From positions 2,790,001 through 2,854,000 of the forward strand of contig NZ_CP044222.1 in assembly GCF_008727795.1 (NCBI RefSeq): a DNA stretch of 64,000 nt, given 5' to 3'. Shown one piece after another: positions 1-8,231 of the stretch (its first letter is position 1; each line of letters starts with the position of its first letter). The notes under the pieces were generated by a model. The model ran no database searches. It was not told where the DNA came from and saw nothing but the letters and a program-made list of their open reading frames with translations. Source of the stretch: Nitrincola iocasae. Its GTDB lineage: Bacteria; Pseudomonadota; Gammaproteobacteria; Pseudomonadales; Balneatricaceae. The translations under genes were made by a program, and so were the position numbers.

Positions 1-504
1 CTGGAAAGCTTTCGTCAATCCGGTGTTATCGCCATATTGCCGAAACCCTTTACCAACGCGAACCTCAAATCGGCCATCAGCGCAACCCTGGATCTGCTTT
101 CTGCCGATGAATTGACACTGGAGTGTTATGACCCCGATAGTTTACGCGTACTGGTGGTTGATGATAGCCGCATGGCCCGAAAAATGATCCGCCGTGTGCT
201 GACTAATCTGGGCATACAGCATTTTGAAGAAGCGACCGATGGTTCAGAAGCCATAAACATACTGGCTGAAAAGCCTTTTGATCTGGTGGTGACCGATTAC
301 AACATGCCAGAAGTGAACGGGCTGCAACTGACAGAATATATTCGCAGTCACGAAACCCTGTCTCATTTACCCGTGTTAATGGTGACGTCTGAATCCAATC
401 AAGCCTACCTTAGCAATGTAGCTCAGAGTGGCGTTAATGCCATGGTCGATAAGCCGTTCGAACCACAGTTGGTAAAGCGCTTGCTACAACGTATTCTCGA
501 GTAG
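1..504 (+). CDS. Tandem receiver-domain response regulator, 5' truncated by window edge
   Basis: The frame is open through base 1, so the gene starts upstream; the TTG at 37 is only an internal codon. The first 20 or so residues end in LPKPF, which looks like the Lys-Pro end of one receiver domain. A second complete receiver follows: VLVVDDSRMARKMIRR (acidic pocket), VVTDYNMPEVNG (phospho-acceptor Asp), a VTSES stretch and the conserved Lys in MVDKPFEP. No output domain follows, so the protein probably acts as a phospho-signalling or chemotaxis-like adaptor. It converges on alr with 13 bp between stops. The two-receiver architecture is read from sequence; the partner kinase is unknown. Confidence 0.85.
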   Translation: MESFRQSGVIAILPKPFTNANLKSAISATLDLLSADELTLECYDPDSLRVLVVDDSRMARKMIRRVLTNLGIQHFEEATDGSEAINILAEKPFDLVVTDYNMPEVNGLQLTEYIRSHETLSHLPVLMVTSESNQAYLSNVAQSGVNAMVDKPFEPQLVKRLLQRILE

Positions 505-517
505 CAAGCCCTCAGTA

Positions 518-1621
518 TCAGAATGGCTGATCATCCGTATAGCGTCGCTTAACCCTCCGGGTCAGGCCACTCAAAAGCGTATAAGGTATGGTGCCACACC
601 AGTCAGCCACCTCGTTGACAGTGACATTGGCGCCCCAAAGCTCGACTTGATCTCCAGGCTTGGCCTCTGGATGCAACGACAGGTCAATAGTCGACATATC
701 CATGGATACTCGCCCGGCTAGCGCCGTACGCCGCCCATTTAGCCACACAGGTGTACCACTCGGTGCATGCCGGGAATAGCCATCAGCATAGCCCACGGCC
801 AGCGTGCCAATACGAGTCGGCTTTTCAGCTACCCAACTGGCACCATAGCCCACAGACTCACCTGCCTGCACATCCCGTACAGCAATAATCTCCGTGGTCA
901 ACGTCATACCAGGACGCAGCCTGCTTGCCACAGTTTGTGGTTCAGTAAAAGGACTGGCACCATAAAGCATAATACCTGGACGCAACCACTGCTGGTGAGC
1001 CTGAGGCCAGTGCATCACCCCTGCCGAGTTACACAAACTCAAATCCACTGAGTGACCGGCTACAGCCTTATCGATCTGCTGTAACTGACGTTCAGTATGT
1101 GGCCGCTGAGGTTCATCAGCACAGGCAAAATGACTCATGACCACTAGCTTTTCAACTGCAGGTAACGCCTGCAAGCGCTGCAATGCTCCTGCGGCGAGCG
1201 CCGGTTCGATACCCAAGCGATGCATGCCTGAGTCGATTTTCAGCCACACGTGCAATCCCCGGCTATCAGGGTGTCTTTCCAGGTAGGCTTCCAGCTTCTC
1301 AAGTTGTTCGATACTATGGAGTGCCGTCCAGAGTTTATGCTGCTGTATTAAAGGCAATTCCTCAGTTTCAAAAAAGCCCTCCAGCAACAGTACTGGCCGG
1401 GTAATACCCGCATCACGCAACTCCAGCGCCTCTTCAATCGCAGCGACTCCGAAGGCATCCGCCTCCGACTCCAGCGACCTGGCTACCTGAATAGCACCAT
1501 GCCCATAGGCATCAGCTTTGATAATGGCAACTGCACGGGCTTGAGGAGCCTGTGCACGCGCCAGTTGATAATTATGACGTATGGCAGACAAATCCACCTG
1601 AGCTATAAGATTACGCGCCAT
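518..1621 (-). CDS. alr: Alanine racemase (PLP-dependent)
   Basis: Interconverts L- and D-alanine in the cytoplasm, for peptidoglycan or for alanine catabolism. At 367 aa it has the usual family length. The N-terminal TIM-barrel carries the PLP lysine in AIIKADAYGHG (K35). The C-terminal beta domain carries the second catalytic base in SVGYGASW (Y259), followed by the conserved VGYADGYSR and GRVSMDM blocks. It lies 37 bp downstream of ridA on the same strand and probably shares its transcript. A Lrp-type regulator is divergent. That order resembles the Pseudomonas dad locus, where the racemase is DadX, so a catabolic role is possible, but dadA is absent here. Confidence 0.96.
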   Translation of the reverse strand: MARNLIAQVDLSAIRHNYQLARAQAPQARAVAIIKADAYGHGAIQVARSLESEADAFGVAAIEEALELRDAGITRPVLLLEGFFETEELPLIQQHKLWTALHSIEQLEKLEAYLERHPDSRGLHVWLKIDSGMHRLGIEPALAAGALQRLQALPAVEKLVVMSHFACADEPQRPHTERQLQQIDKAVAGHSVDLSLCNSAGVMHWPQAHQQWLRPGIMLYGASPFTEPQTVASRLRPGMTLTTEIIAVRDVQAGESVGYGASWVAEKPTRIGTLAVGYADGYSRHAPSGTPVWLNGRRTALAGRVSMDMSTIDLSLHPEAKPGDQVELWGANVTVNEVADWCGTIPYTLLSGLTRRVKRRYTDDQPF

Positions 1622-1658
1622 GCACTGCTCCTGGTAAGGCCTTAACGCAGGTTACAGA

Positions 1659-2048
1659 TCAGTCAGCTAAGACCATTACGGCTTCCACTTCAATATCCGC
1701 ATCCTTCGGTAAGGCTTTAACAGCATAAGCAGCACGTGCTGGATAAGGCTGAGTGAAGTAACGCTGCATGATTTCATTAACCTGAGCAAAGTTGGCCAGA
1801 TCGCTCAGCAAAATAGTCAGCTTGACACAATCGGCCAGTGAACCACCAGCCGCTTCAGCGACAGCTTTCAGATTTTCAAATACCTGCACAGCCTGGGCTT
1901 CGAATGACTCCGTGACCATTTCCATGCTGTTAGGATTCAACGGAATCTGACCTGACATGTATACAGTATTACCAGCCTTAACTGCCTGAGAGTATGGACC
2001 TATCGCAGCAGGAGCCAGTTCAGTACTAATAATGGTTTTTGTTGTCAT
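1659..2048 (-). CDS. ridA: RidA-family enamine/imine deaminase
   Basis: RidA (YjgF/YER057c/UK114 family) hydrolyses reactive 2-aminoacrylate-type enamines and imines released by PLP enzymes. The 129-aa product has the typical fold signatures APAAIGPYSQAVKAG near the N-terminus, MSGQIPLNP in the middle and the conserved Arg in YPARAAYAVKALPKDADIEVEAV. I start it at the ATG at 2048, giving MTTKTIISTELAP, because GGAGAG lies just upstream at good spacing. A longer frame to 2120 has no such site and gives a non-family N-terminus. It precedes alr, consistent with detoxifying imines from D-amino acid metabolism. Confidence 0.95.
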   Translation of the reverse strand: MTTKTIISTELAPAAIGPYSQAVKAGNTVYMSGQIPLNPNSMEMVTESFEAQAVQVFENLKAVAEAAGGSLADCVKLTILLSDLANFAQVNEIMQRYFTQPYPARAAYAVKALPKDADIEVEAVMVLAD

Positions 2049-2165
2049 GCACATCTCTCCAAAGGTTAACAATTGATTTATAGTTAGCTGGGCACCGCCA
2101 CAGCATAGCAAAGCGTTCACACTAAAACAGACGCATAAACGATATCAGTTAAAAGATGCTATATA

Positions 2166-2183
2166 CTAATGCAAATTCATTAG
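2166..2183. promoter_or_regulatory. Palindrome in ridA/lrp divergent region
   Basis: CTAATG and CATTAG form a perfect 6-bp inverted repeat around CAAATT, inside a very AT-rich divergent intergenic region (2049-2254). It resembles the AT-rich dyads bound by Lrp/AsnC proteins, so autoregulation and control of ridA-alr by the adjacent Lrp is plausible. Only the symmetry is observed. Confidence 0.4.
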
Positions 2184-2254
2184 ATATATAATTTATTATT
2201 GCAATTTAATCAGATAATTTTCTTATAAAGTTTAAATATAAAGGGAAAACCTCT

Positions 2255-2761
2255 GTGTCAAAATCACCCAAACCAGGTCAACGAAAACTTGACCGCATAG
2301 ATCGCAACATACTGAATGTATTACAAAAAGAAGGAAGAATCTCCTATACCGATCTGGCTGATCGCGTAGGTCTGTCTACCACCCCCTGCATGGAAAGGGT
2401 TAAGCGCCTTGAACGAGACCGCCTGATAACCGGTTACCATGCACAGGTCAATCCGGAGCTACTGGGTTATGACTTGCTGGTGTTTGTAGAAATATCTTTA
2501 TCCTATCAATCCGCCGATGCTTTTGAGCGTTTCAGTAAAGCCATCTCCGATCTACCCTATATTTTGGAATGCCATCTGGTCTCCGGTGATGCCGACTACC
2601 TGCTCAAAGCCCGCCTGCAGGACATGACCCAATACCGGGCATTACTGGGCGACATGCTGCTGAAACTACCCGGTGTAAAAAATTCCAAGAGCTACATCGT
2701 TATGGAAAGCGTCAAGGAGGGTTTAACCCTCCCGATTGAGCACCCCCAGCAACTAATTTGA
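2255..2761 (+). CDS. lrp: Lrp/AsnC-family transcriptional regulator
   Basis: A 168-aa one-domain-plus-sensor regulator. The N-terminal winged HTH spans about residues 12-75 (LDRIDRNILNVLQKEGRIS, DLADRVGLSTTPCMERVKRLER). The C-terminal RAM/AsnC ligand domain follows (VFVEISLS, ECHLVSGDADYLLKAR, LPGVKNSKSYIVME). Start is GTG at 2255 with AAGGG at 2241-2245. It closely resembles global Lrp and Pseudomonas DadR. Its position divergent from ridA-alr argues that it senses alanine or leucine and controls those genes. Whether it is the global Lrp or a dedicated DadR cannot be told from one window. Confidence 0.93.
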   Translation: MSKSPKPGQRKLDRIDRNILNVLQKEGRISYTDLADRVGLSTTPCMERVKRLERDRLITGYHAQVNPELLGYDLLVFVEISLSYQSADAFERFSKAISDLPYILECHLVSGDADYLLKARLQDMTQYRALLGDMLLKLPGVKNSKSYIVMESVKEGLTLPIEHPQQLI

Positions 2762-2815
2762 AAGTGCTGTGTTGAACTAATATGAACAGATTGCAATAAC
2801 CTTACAGTTTACATT

Positions 2816-2843
2816 TTGCAATCCAGGTCGATCCGGCGATAAT
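2816..2843 (+). promoter_or_regulatory. Candidate sigma70 promoter for folE2
   Basis: TTGCAA (2816-2821) and GATAAT (2838-2843) are separated by 16 bp, about 40 bp upstream of folE2. ATTGCAA at 2790-2796 and TTGCAAT at 2816-2822 form a 7-bp inverted repeat overlapping the -35, a possible operator. I do not see a convincing Zur box. Confidence 0.4.
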
Positions 2844-2880
2844 AGCCAACTTCAAACCTAGATCTACAACGAGACCCGCC

Positions 2881-3828
2881 ATGAATGCCCGAATCGAGAT
2901 GCCAGATGTCGCCACCCACACCGCACCGGTGAGCCGCGAAACTCTGGACTGGGTCGGCATGAGCCGCATCACTCTACCTTTGAATGTCTGCCAACCAGGC
3001 GGCCAGTTACAGCCAGTAATTGCTCATCTGGATATCCATGTTGATATAGTGAATCCGGAAGTGAAAGGAATTCACATGTCGCGCCTGTATTTACTACTGA
3101 ATGAATTTGCGGCACAGGAAGCACTTACACCCGCTTCCATACAGAAGCTACTTCAACGCGTCTGCGATAGTCACCGCGGAATAAGCGAAGCGGCTATTCT
3201 CAAACTGTCATTTGAATACCCTTTACAGCGCCCCGCATTGAAAAGTGATTACACCGGCTGGAAACCTTATCCCAGCAGCATCGAAGCCATTCAGAAAAAC
3301 GATACATTCTCGCTGGAACTTTCGGTATCAGTACCCTACTCATCCACCTGCCCCTGCTCAGCCGCCCTGTCACGTCAGTTACTACAGGAAGCGTTTCGTG
3401 ACGACTTTGCTGATGAAGAACTGGTCAGTCGTGAACAGATTGAACACTGGTTACGCTCTGAACGCGGCAGTGTTGCCACACCCCATAGCCAGCGCAGCTA
3501 TGCCAAGCTAAAAGTTAAAATTGACCCGACGGCACATGACATTCTCCCACTGCTTGATCTGATCGACCGGACAGAGCATGCCTTGCAAACTCCAGTGCAA
3601 ACCGCCGTTAAACGAGAAGACGAACAGGAGTTTGCCCGATTGAATGGCGCCAATATGATGTTCTGTGAAGATGCAGCCAGGCGCCTGAAAACTGCATTTA
3701 ATCAGGCTGAAGCCTATCTGGATTTCTGGATTCGCGTCGAACACCATGAAAGCCTGCATGATCACGATGCCGTGGCTGTGGTCAGTAAGGGTGTGCCCAG
3801 TGGCTATACACCACTGCTGCAACGCTGA
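2881..3828 (+). CDS. folE2: GTP cyclohydrolase FolE2 (type IB)
   Basis: Catalyses GTP to 7,8-dihydroneopterin triphosphate, the first step of folate (and queuosine) synthesis, using the type IB enzyme that is less zinc-dependent than FolE. The 315-aa length fits. Visible family motifs are VHVDIVNPEVKGIHMSRLY-like residues near 60-75, the Cys-containing SSTCPCSAALS (C157, C159), and the C-terminal EHHESLHDHDAVA block. Many bacteria use FolE2 when zinc is scarce under Zur, or as the only enzyme; no clear Zur site is seen. The next gene starts 18 bp downstream on the same strand. Confidence 0.93.
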   Translation: MNARIEMPDVATHTAPVSRETLDWVGMSRITLPLNVCQPGGQLQPVIAHLDIHVDIVNPEVKGIHMSRLYLLLNEFAAQEALTPASIQKLLQRVCDSHRGISEAAILKLSFEYPLQRPALKSDYTGWKPYPSSIEAIQKNDTFSLELSVSVPYSSTCPCSAALSRQLLQEAFRDDFADEELVSREQIEHWLRSERGSVATPHSQRSYAKLKVKIDPTAHDILPLLDLIDRTEHALQTPVQTAVKREDEQEFARLNGANMMFCEDAARRLKTAFNQAEAYLDFWIRVEHHESLHDHDAVAVVSKGVPSGYTPLLQR

Positions 3829-3846
3829 GATCCGGGAATTGCACAC

Positions 3847-4647
3847 ATGGCAATAGAACTCCGACACCAGGTTTTGCCTGAAGAACAAGGCTGCGATGCC
3901 GCCAGCCTGCTGAGCCGTCTTAGTGAGCTACCTAAACAGCGCATCAAAGATGCGATGAGTAAAGGTGCCGTAGTACTCAAACGCAAACACAGCAAGCGCC
4001 TGAGACGTGCCAGCGAGAAACTGCAAGCCGGTGATCAGCTCCTGCTCAGCTATGACGCGGATATTCTTTCGCGATCATTGCCGGAAGGCATTCTCTGCCT
4101 GGAACAGCGAAAGTCCTACAGCATCTGGTTCAAGCCTGCAGGGGTGATGTCTCAGGGCACCGCCTTTGGTGACCACCTTTCACTGCTACGTCAGGTCGAG
4201 CAGCAACTGAATAAACCGGTATTTCTGGTACACCGCCTGGATCGAGAAACAGCGGGACTGATGCTGATTGCCCATACCAAAGCGGCTGCAGCCACTCTGT
4301 CCAATCTGTTTCAGCAACAGCAGATTAATAAGGTCTACCAGGCCTGGGTAGCGGGCCAAACACCCCCACAAGGCGAGATAGTCACCCCCTTGGATGGCAA
4401 ACCAGCCAGCACCCGCTTCAGGCGTCTGGCCTATGATGAAAAGCTGAATCAAAGTCAGCTGGAAATCACCATCGCCACAGGCCGAACCCATCAGATACGC
4501 CGGCACTTGGCCGAGCTCGGATATCCGGTAATGGGGGATCCACGCTACGGAAACAACAACAAGAACACAGCCGGGCTGCAACTAAAAGCCGTGCAACTGA
4601 GCTTTGAATGCCCAGAGCGTAAACAACAGGTCAGCTATAGCTGTTAA
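3847..4647 (+). CDS. RluA-family RNA pseudouridine synthase
   Basis: Isomerises uridine to pseudouridine in rRNA or tRNA. The 266-aa protein has an S4-like N-terminal part (KQRIKDAMSKGAVVLKRK). A RluA catalytic domain follows, with the signature HRLDRETAGLML whose Asp is D132, then GRTHQIRRHLAELGYPVMGDPRYG. The substrate position cannot be assigned from sequence alone; RluA/RluC/TruC-like paralogues share these motifs. It follows folE2 closely and is convergent with ftsZ, from which it is separated by a terminator. Confidence 0.88.
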   Translation: MAIELRHQVLPEEQGCDAASLLSRLSELPKQRIKDAMSKGAVVLKRKHSKRLRRASEKLQAGDQLLLSYDADILSRSLPEGILCLEQRKSYSIWFKPAGVMSQGTAFGDHLSLLRQVEQQLNKPVFLVHRLDRETAGLMLIAHTKAAAATLSNLFQQQQINKVYQAWVAGQTPPQGEIVTPLDGKPASTRFRRLAYDEKLNQSQLEITIATGRTHQIRRHLAELGYPVMGDPRYGNNNKNTAGLQLKAVQLSFECPERKQQVSYSC

Positions 4648-4716
4648 TGCGCCGCTGCACACCCCTGCGCCCGTGGCATTTATATTCAAGAGACCTGACC
4701 CCTTGAACTTGAACAT

Positions 4717-4748
4717 AAAAAAACCGCCTCCCGATAACGGGTAGGCGG
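4717..4748 (-). terminator. Rho-independent terminator of ftsAZ
   Basis: Reading the minus strand, the GC-rich stem CCGCCT/AGGCGG is extended by CCCG/CGGG with a short ATAA loop (4724-4748). It is followed by a run of seven T residues (plus-strand A at 4717-4723). It lies 28 bp beyond the ftsZ stop. Confidence 0.85.
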
Positions 4749-4775
4749 CAACCTGGATGGTTAAAAAACTAGCGC

Positions 4776-5984
4776 TTAGTCAGCTTGACGGCGCAAAAAT
4801 GCCGGAATATCCAGAAAATCCATATCGTCCGTCCCGGTTCTCTTCATCTCTTCGGGTAGCGGCGCAGCCATTTCAGGCTTTTTAACCGCCTTGGCTACTG
4901 CAGCTGGTTTTTCGTCACGACGCGTCCGCGCCACACTCGGCAGGTCGAGCTGCCCGTAGTCACCTGACTTTCTTGAAGACGTCCCACCAGAGCGGGTGTC
5001 ACTACCAGAAACCCTGGCCGCTTCCTGAGCTTTGCACAGACCAGTTGCCACGACCGTAACTTTAATTTCATCACTCATTTCCGGATCTATAACCGTACCG
5101 ACGACCACGGTTGCGCCATCTGAGGCATAGCCTTCAACAATATCCCCTACTTCGGAGAATTCGCCCAGGCTCAGATCCAAGCCACCGGTAATATTTACCA
5201 ATATGCCACTGGCGCCTTTCAGGTCGATATCTTCGAGCAATGGGCTATTGATAGCAGCTTCTGTAGCGGTGATCGCGCGTGACTCACCACGACCATAACC
5301 TGTACCCATCATTGCCATACCCATTTCAGACATCACTGTACGCACGTCAGCAAAGTCGACGTTGATCATACCCGGACGGATAATCAGATCGGCAATACCC
5401 TGTACAGCACCTTTCAAAACATCATTGGCCGCTTTAAAAGCTTCAATCAAACTGGTGTTACGCCCCAGTACCGGCAGCAGCTTCTCGTTCGGAATGATGA
5501 TCAGTGAGTCCACATGCTCCTGCAGCTCGCGAATGCCTTCTTCGGCGATACGCTGACGCTTTCGTCCTTCAAAAGCGAAGGGCTTGGTCACGACAGCCAC
5601 CGTCAGAATTCCCATTTCTTTAGCCACTTGAGCCACAATCGGAGCCGCACCTGTGCCGGTACCACCGCCCATACCCGCGGTAATAAACACCATATCAGCA
5701 CCCGCCAGTGCTTCTGCAATGCGATCACGATCTTCTTGAGCCGCCTGACGTCCGACTTCCGGATTAGCACCCGCACCCAAGCCTTTCGTCAACCCACTAC
5801 CAATATGCAGGGCTGTACGCGTTGCCGATTTAGCCAATGCCTGAGCATCAGTATTCGCACAGATAAACTCGACGCCTTCAACGTCGGTTGTCAGCATGTG
5901 CTCGACAGCGTTACCGCCACCACCACCAATACCAATAACCTTGATAACCGCGCTTTGCGGTAAGCTATCAACCAGTTCAAACAT
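4776..5984 (-). CDS. ftsZ: Cell division GTPase FtsZ
   Basis: Tubulin homologue that polymerises into the Z ring. The N-terminal Rossmann glycines IGIGGGGGNAVEHM, the tubulin signature GGGTGTGAAP, the T7-loop region NVDFADVR and the conserved C-terminal peptide DIPAFLRRQAD (which binds FtsA/ZipA) are all present, so it should be functional. I use the ATG at 5984 (MFELVD) because GGAGGG sits 6 bp upstream of it. The ATG at 5990 directly abuts that ribosome site. The linker before the C-terminal peptide is Lys/Glu-rich. It follows ftsA by 46 bp, but lpxC is not downstream, unlike the usual dcw order. Confidence 0.97.
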   Translation of the reverse strand: MFELVDSLPQSAVIKVIGIGGGGGNAVEHMLTTDVEGVEFICANTDAQALAKSATRTALHIGSGLTKGLGAGANPEVGRQAAQEDRDRIAEALAGADMVFITAGMGGGTGTGAAPIVAQVAKEMGILTVAVVTKPFAFEGRKRQRIAEEGIRELQEHVDSLIIIPNEKLLPVLGRNTSLIEAFKAANDVLKGAVQGIADLIIRPGMINVDFADVRTVMSEMGMAMMGTGYGRGESRAITATEAAINSPLLEDIDLKGASGILVNITGGLDLSLGEFSEVGDIVEGYASDGATVVVGTVIDPEMSDEIKVTVVATGLCKAQEAARVSGSDTRSGGTSSRKSGDYGQLDLPSVARTRRDEKPAAVAKAVKKPEMAAPLPEEMKRTGTDDMDFLDIPAFLRRQAD

Positions 5985-6030
5985 AGTCATCCCTCCAGGA
6001 AAATCCCCGTTCTGTGACGGGTCTCATATA

Positions 6031-7290
6031 TCAGAAATTACCCTGCAACCAGGTTTTCATGCGTCCGAATACATTACCAACCGGCACAGACGCCTTTGGG
6101 TGTCTAGCCGCTTCCGGAACCGTTAGTCCAGACTCATTCATATTGCTTTGCGCCTGTCGCGCGTAGTGCAACATACCGATACTGGTCGCATAGATAGGGT
6201 TGTGCAGCAGTGTTTCCATACCGCGCACCCCATCCGGAACCGCCAATCTGACCGGCATGTGGAAAATCTCTTCAGCCAGCTCAACGGCACCTTCCATACG
6301 TGCAGAACCACCGGTCAACACCAGGCCTGCAGCCACCAGCTCTTCAAAACCGGAACGACGCAGTTCATCCTGAATCAGGCCAAACATCTCTTCATAGCGA
6401 GGCTCAACAACTTCAGCCAGCGCCTGGCGTGATAGATTACGAGCCGGACGATCACCCACACTGGGTACTCGGATAGTTTCATCTGACTGGGAAAGCTGCG
6501 ACAGAGCACAGGCATATTTGATTTTGATCTGTTCCGCATGCTGGGTCGGGGTGCGCAATGCCATAGCGATATCGCCGGTAATCTGATCACCACCTATAGG
6601 AATCACGGCCGTGTGACGAATAGCACCTTTAGTGAAGACGGCAATATCAGCCGTACCGGCACCAATATCTACCAGGCAGACACCCAGGTCTTTTTCATCC
6701 TCAGTCAATACAGCATAGCCGGAGGCCAACTGCTCCAGCACGATGCCATCCACTTCAAGATCACAGCGGCGAATACATTTTTCCAGGTTATGAATGGCAT
6801 TAATCGCTCCAGTGACAAGATGGACCTTAGCTTCCAGACGAACACCTGACATACCCAGTGGCTCTTTAATGCCATCCTGATTATCAATCATGTATTCCTG
6901 TGGCAAGATATGCAGCAGTTTCTGGTCCGCCGGTACAGCTACCGCTCTGGCGGCTTCGATTACCCGTTCCAGATCCTGCTCTGTCACTTCGCGATCCCGC
7001 ACAGCAACAATGCCATTGGAGTTAAGACTACTGATATGCCCAGCGGCCATACCAACGGTAACGGAGTGAACCTTGCAACCAGCCATTAATTCCGCTTCTT
7101 CAACAGCGCGGCGTATAGCACTGACCGTAGACTCAATATTAACCACCACGCCTCGCTTCATACCGGCGGATGCGTGATTACCCACTCCTACTATCTCAAT
7201 ACTGCCGTCAGTGCGAAGTTCGCCCACCAGACACACCACTTTGGATGTACCTATATCTAGGGCAACGATCATATTGTTCACTGTCAGCAT
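6031..7290 (-). CDS. ftsA: Cell division protein FtsA
   Basis: Actin-like ATPase that tethers FtsZ to the membrane and recruits late divisome proteins. It has phosphate-1 ALDIGTSKVVCLVGE at the N-terminus, phosphate-2 VDIGAGTADIAVF, an adenosine-type GLVLTGGSARMEG block and a C-terminal amphipathic membrane helix (RMKTWLQGNF). At 419 aa the length is normal. Start at 7290 or at the in-frame ATG at 7272 (MIVALDIG); neither has a strong ribosome site. No ftsQ, ddl or murC lies upstream. The preceding 461 bp is non-coding and structured, so the ftsAZ pair appears to have its own leader. Confidence 0.96.
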   Translation of the reverse strand: MLTVNNMIVALDIGTSKVVCLVGELRTDGSIEIVGVGNHASAGMKRGVVVNIESTVSAIRRAVEEAELMAGCKVHSVTVGMAAGHISSLNSNGIVAVRDREVTEQDLERVIEAARAVAVPADQKLLHILPQEYMIDNQDGIKEPLGMSGVRLEAKVHLVTGAINAIHNLEKCIRRCDLEVDGIVLEQLASGYAVLTEDEKDLGVCLVDIGAGTADIAVFTKGAIRHTAVIPIGGDQITGDIAMALRTPTQHAEQIKIKYACALSQLSQSDETIRVPSVGDRPARNLSRQALAEVVEPRYEEMFGLIQDELRRSGFEELVAAGLVLTGGSARMEGAVELAEEIFHMPVRLAVPDGVRGMETLLHNPIYATSIGMLHYARQAQSNMNESGLTVPEAARHPKASVPVGNVFGRMKTWLQGNF

Positions 7291-7323
7291 AGTGTTTGTG
7301 CGTTCCCAATAGTCAGCTCAGAA

Positions 7324-7374
7324 AAGTTGGCATTACAAGTTATCTGTAAAAAATTGCAAATAACGGACCAACTT
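7324..7374. repeat. Two-step stem-loop next to ftsA
   Basis: The outer arms AAGTTGG (7324-7330) and CCAACTT (7368-7374) enclose inner arms GTTAT (7339-7343) and ATAAC (7360-7364). It sits 34 bp upstream of the ftsA start and would be in its 5' UTR if the promoter is further upstream. Confidence 0.5.
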
Positions 7375-7382
7375 CCTCACCA

Positions 7383-7415
7383 GTGATAATAAACATCTTA
7401 TCGGCTTATTATCAC
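7383..7415. repeat. 10-bp perfect inverted repeat upstream of ftsA
   Basis: GTGATAATAA (7383-7392) and TTATTATCAC (7406-7415) are exact reverse complements around a 13-nt spacer. There is no adjacent T-run, so an operator or structured RNA is more likely than a terminator. Confidence 0.6.
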
Positions 7416-7587
7416 CGAGCTTTAATCATTCTTTCAACAATTTTTTATTTATGGAGATGGCAAAGAATTGCCGCCTAAAACAGCATTTCCATGCAATTTC
7501 AAACAGATAATTACCGCAAAGGTGAATACTATTGCCGCTCAAAAAATAAACAGCAGCATATTTTTCATCTTCACTTTTCTCATTTAA

Positions 7588-7645
7588 ATCAAGATTAAGT
7601 TTTGAATAAAAAGCGATATTTCAAAACTTAATTTTGATATATCGC
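7588..7645. repeat. 18-bp inverted repeat with competing pairing
   Basis: Arms at 7588-7605 and 7621-7638 pair over 18 positions with one C/T difference, which is G:U-compatible on one strand. The 15-nt loop contains GCGATAT (7613-7619), which is complementary to ATATCGC at 7639-7645 just outside the stem. A pseudoknot or alternative fold is therefore possible. Confidence 0.6.
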
Positions 7646-7751
7646 CATCATATCAACATTAAATATTGATTTTTCACCAATCATCAGGATGGTATGTTGA
7701 ATTTAACCTGGAAGGCTTTTAATATTTTTAAAAACCCTATTTCAGCCTGAT

Positions 7752-8105
7752 TTACCAAAAATACACTAATACCGCTGCAGAAATAACTGCAAGAATTCCG
7801 GAAACGAACACATTCACCAGATCACCCAGAAGACGCTGAATCGCTACAAAATGCACTACCGGAAAAGAAATAAAGACACAACTCAAAGGAACCCACCACT
7901 CCAGACGTGAAAAACCATAGGCCAGTGCCCCTATCAGGGTCAGTGCTGAAATATTACCCAACACCATTACCGTCACCAGACCGTTCCGGTTAGTTAAAAA
8001 ACTCGGCTTTCTGTCCTCGGGTATTTTATTAAGCGCACCGGCACTCAAAGCAGCCGACATGGACACCAAACCAGTCAGTAGAAATATCAACAATGAATCA
8101 GTCAT
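7752..8105 (-). CDS. Small four-helix membrane protein of unknown function
   Basis: A 117-aa hydrophobic protein with about four predicted transmembrane stretches (roughly residues 5-24, 43-64, 69-90 and 95-116), separated by a short basic cytoplasmic-type loop EDRKPSFLTNRNG. The ribosome site GGAG lies just upstream of the ATG. I do not recognise the family. It sits between the structured ftsA leader and a divergent O-methyltransferase. No catalytic motif is visible. It may be expressed alone, since ftsA is 461 bp further on. Confidence 0.7.
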   Translation of the reverse strand: MTDSLLIFLLTGLVSMSAALSAGALNKIPEDRKPSFLTNRNGLVTVMVLGNISALTLIGALAYGFSRLEWWVPLSCVFISFPVVHFVAIQRLLGDLVNVFVSGILAVISAAVLVYFW

Positions 8106-8231
8106 CAGGGGGCTCCTGTATCAATAAGGCGTAGAAGCGCACTATTGTACGGCAAAGCATCTGCTTCGCATAAATAATGATACAATTACCTCTATTTTCA
8201 ATCGAATATTGCTCAGTATCAGGTTTCCCGA

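Larger units (their letters stand above)
7291..7751. other. 461-bp AT-rich non-coding leader upstream of ftsA
   Basis: No plausible gene is seen on either strand. The stretch is strongly AT-rich and holds three inverted repeats (7324-7374, 7383-7415, 7588-7645). Two ATTGCCGC copies (near 7469 and 7531) are each followed by an A-rich tract. It probably contains the ftsAZ promoter(s) and perhaps a structured 5' UTR or small RNA. Confidence 0.6.

Noticed and set aside
2762..2880. Zur box controlling folE2
   Set aside because: No GTTATA/TATAAC-type dyad; the inverted repeat found (ATTGCAA/TTGCAAT) does not resemble Zur sites.
5514..5963. 149-codon plus-strand frame across ftsZ
   Set aside because: Shadow of ftsZ; the translation is Thr/His/Cys-rich and shows no family features.
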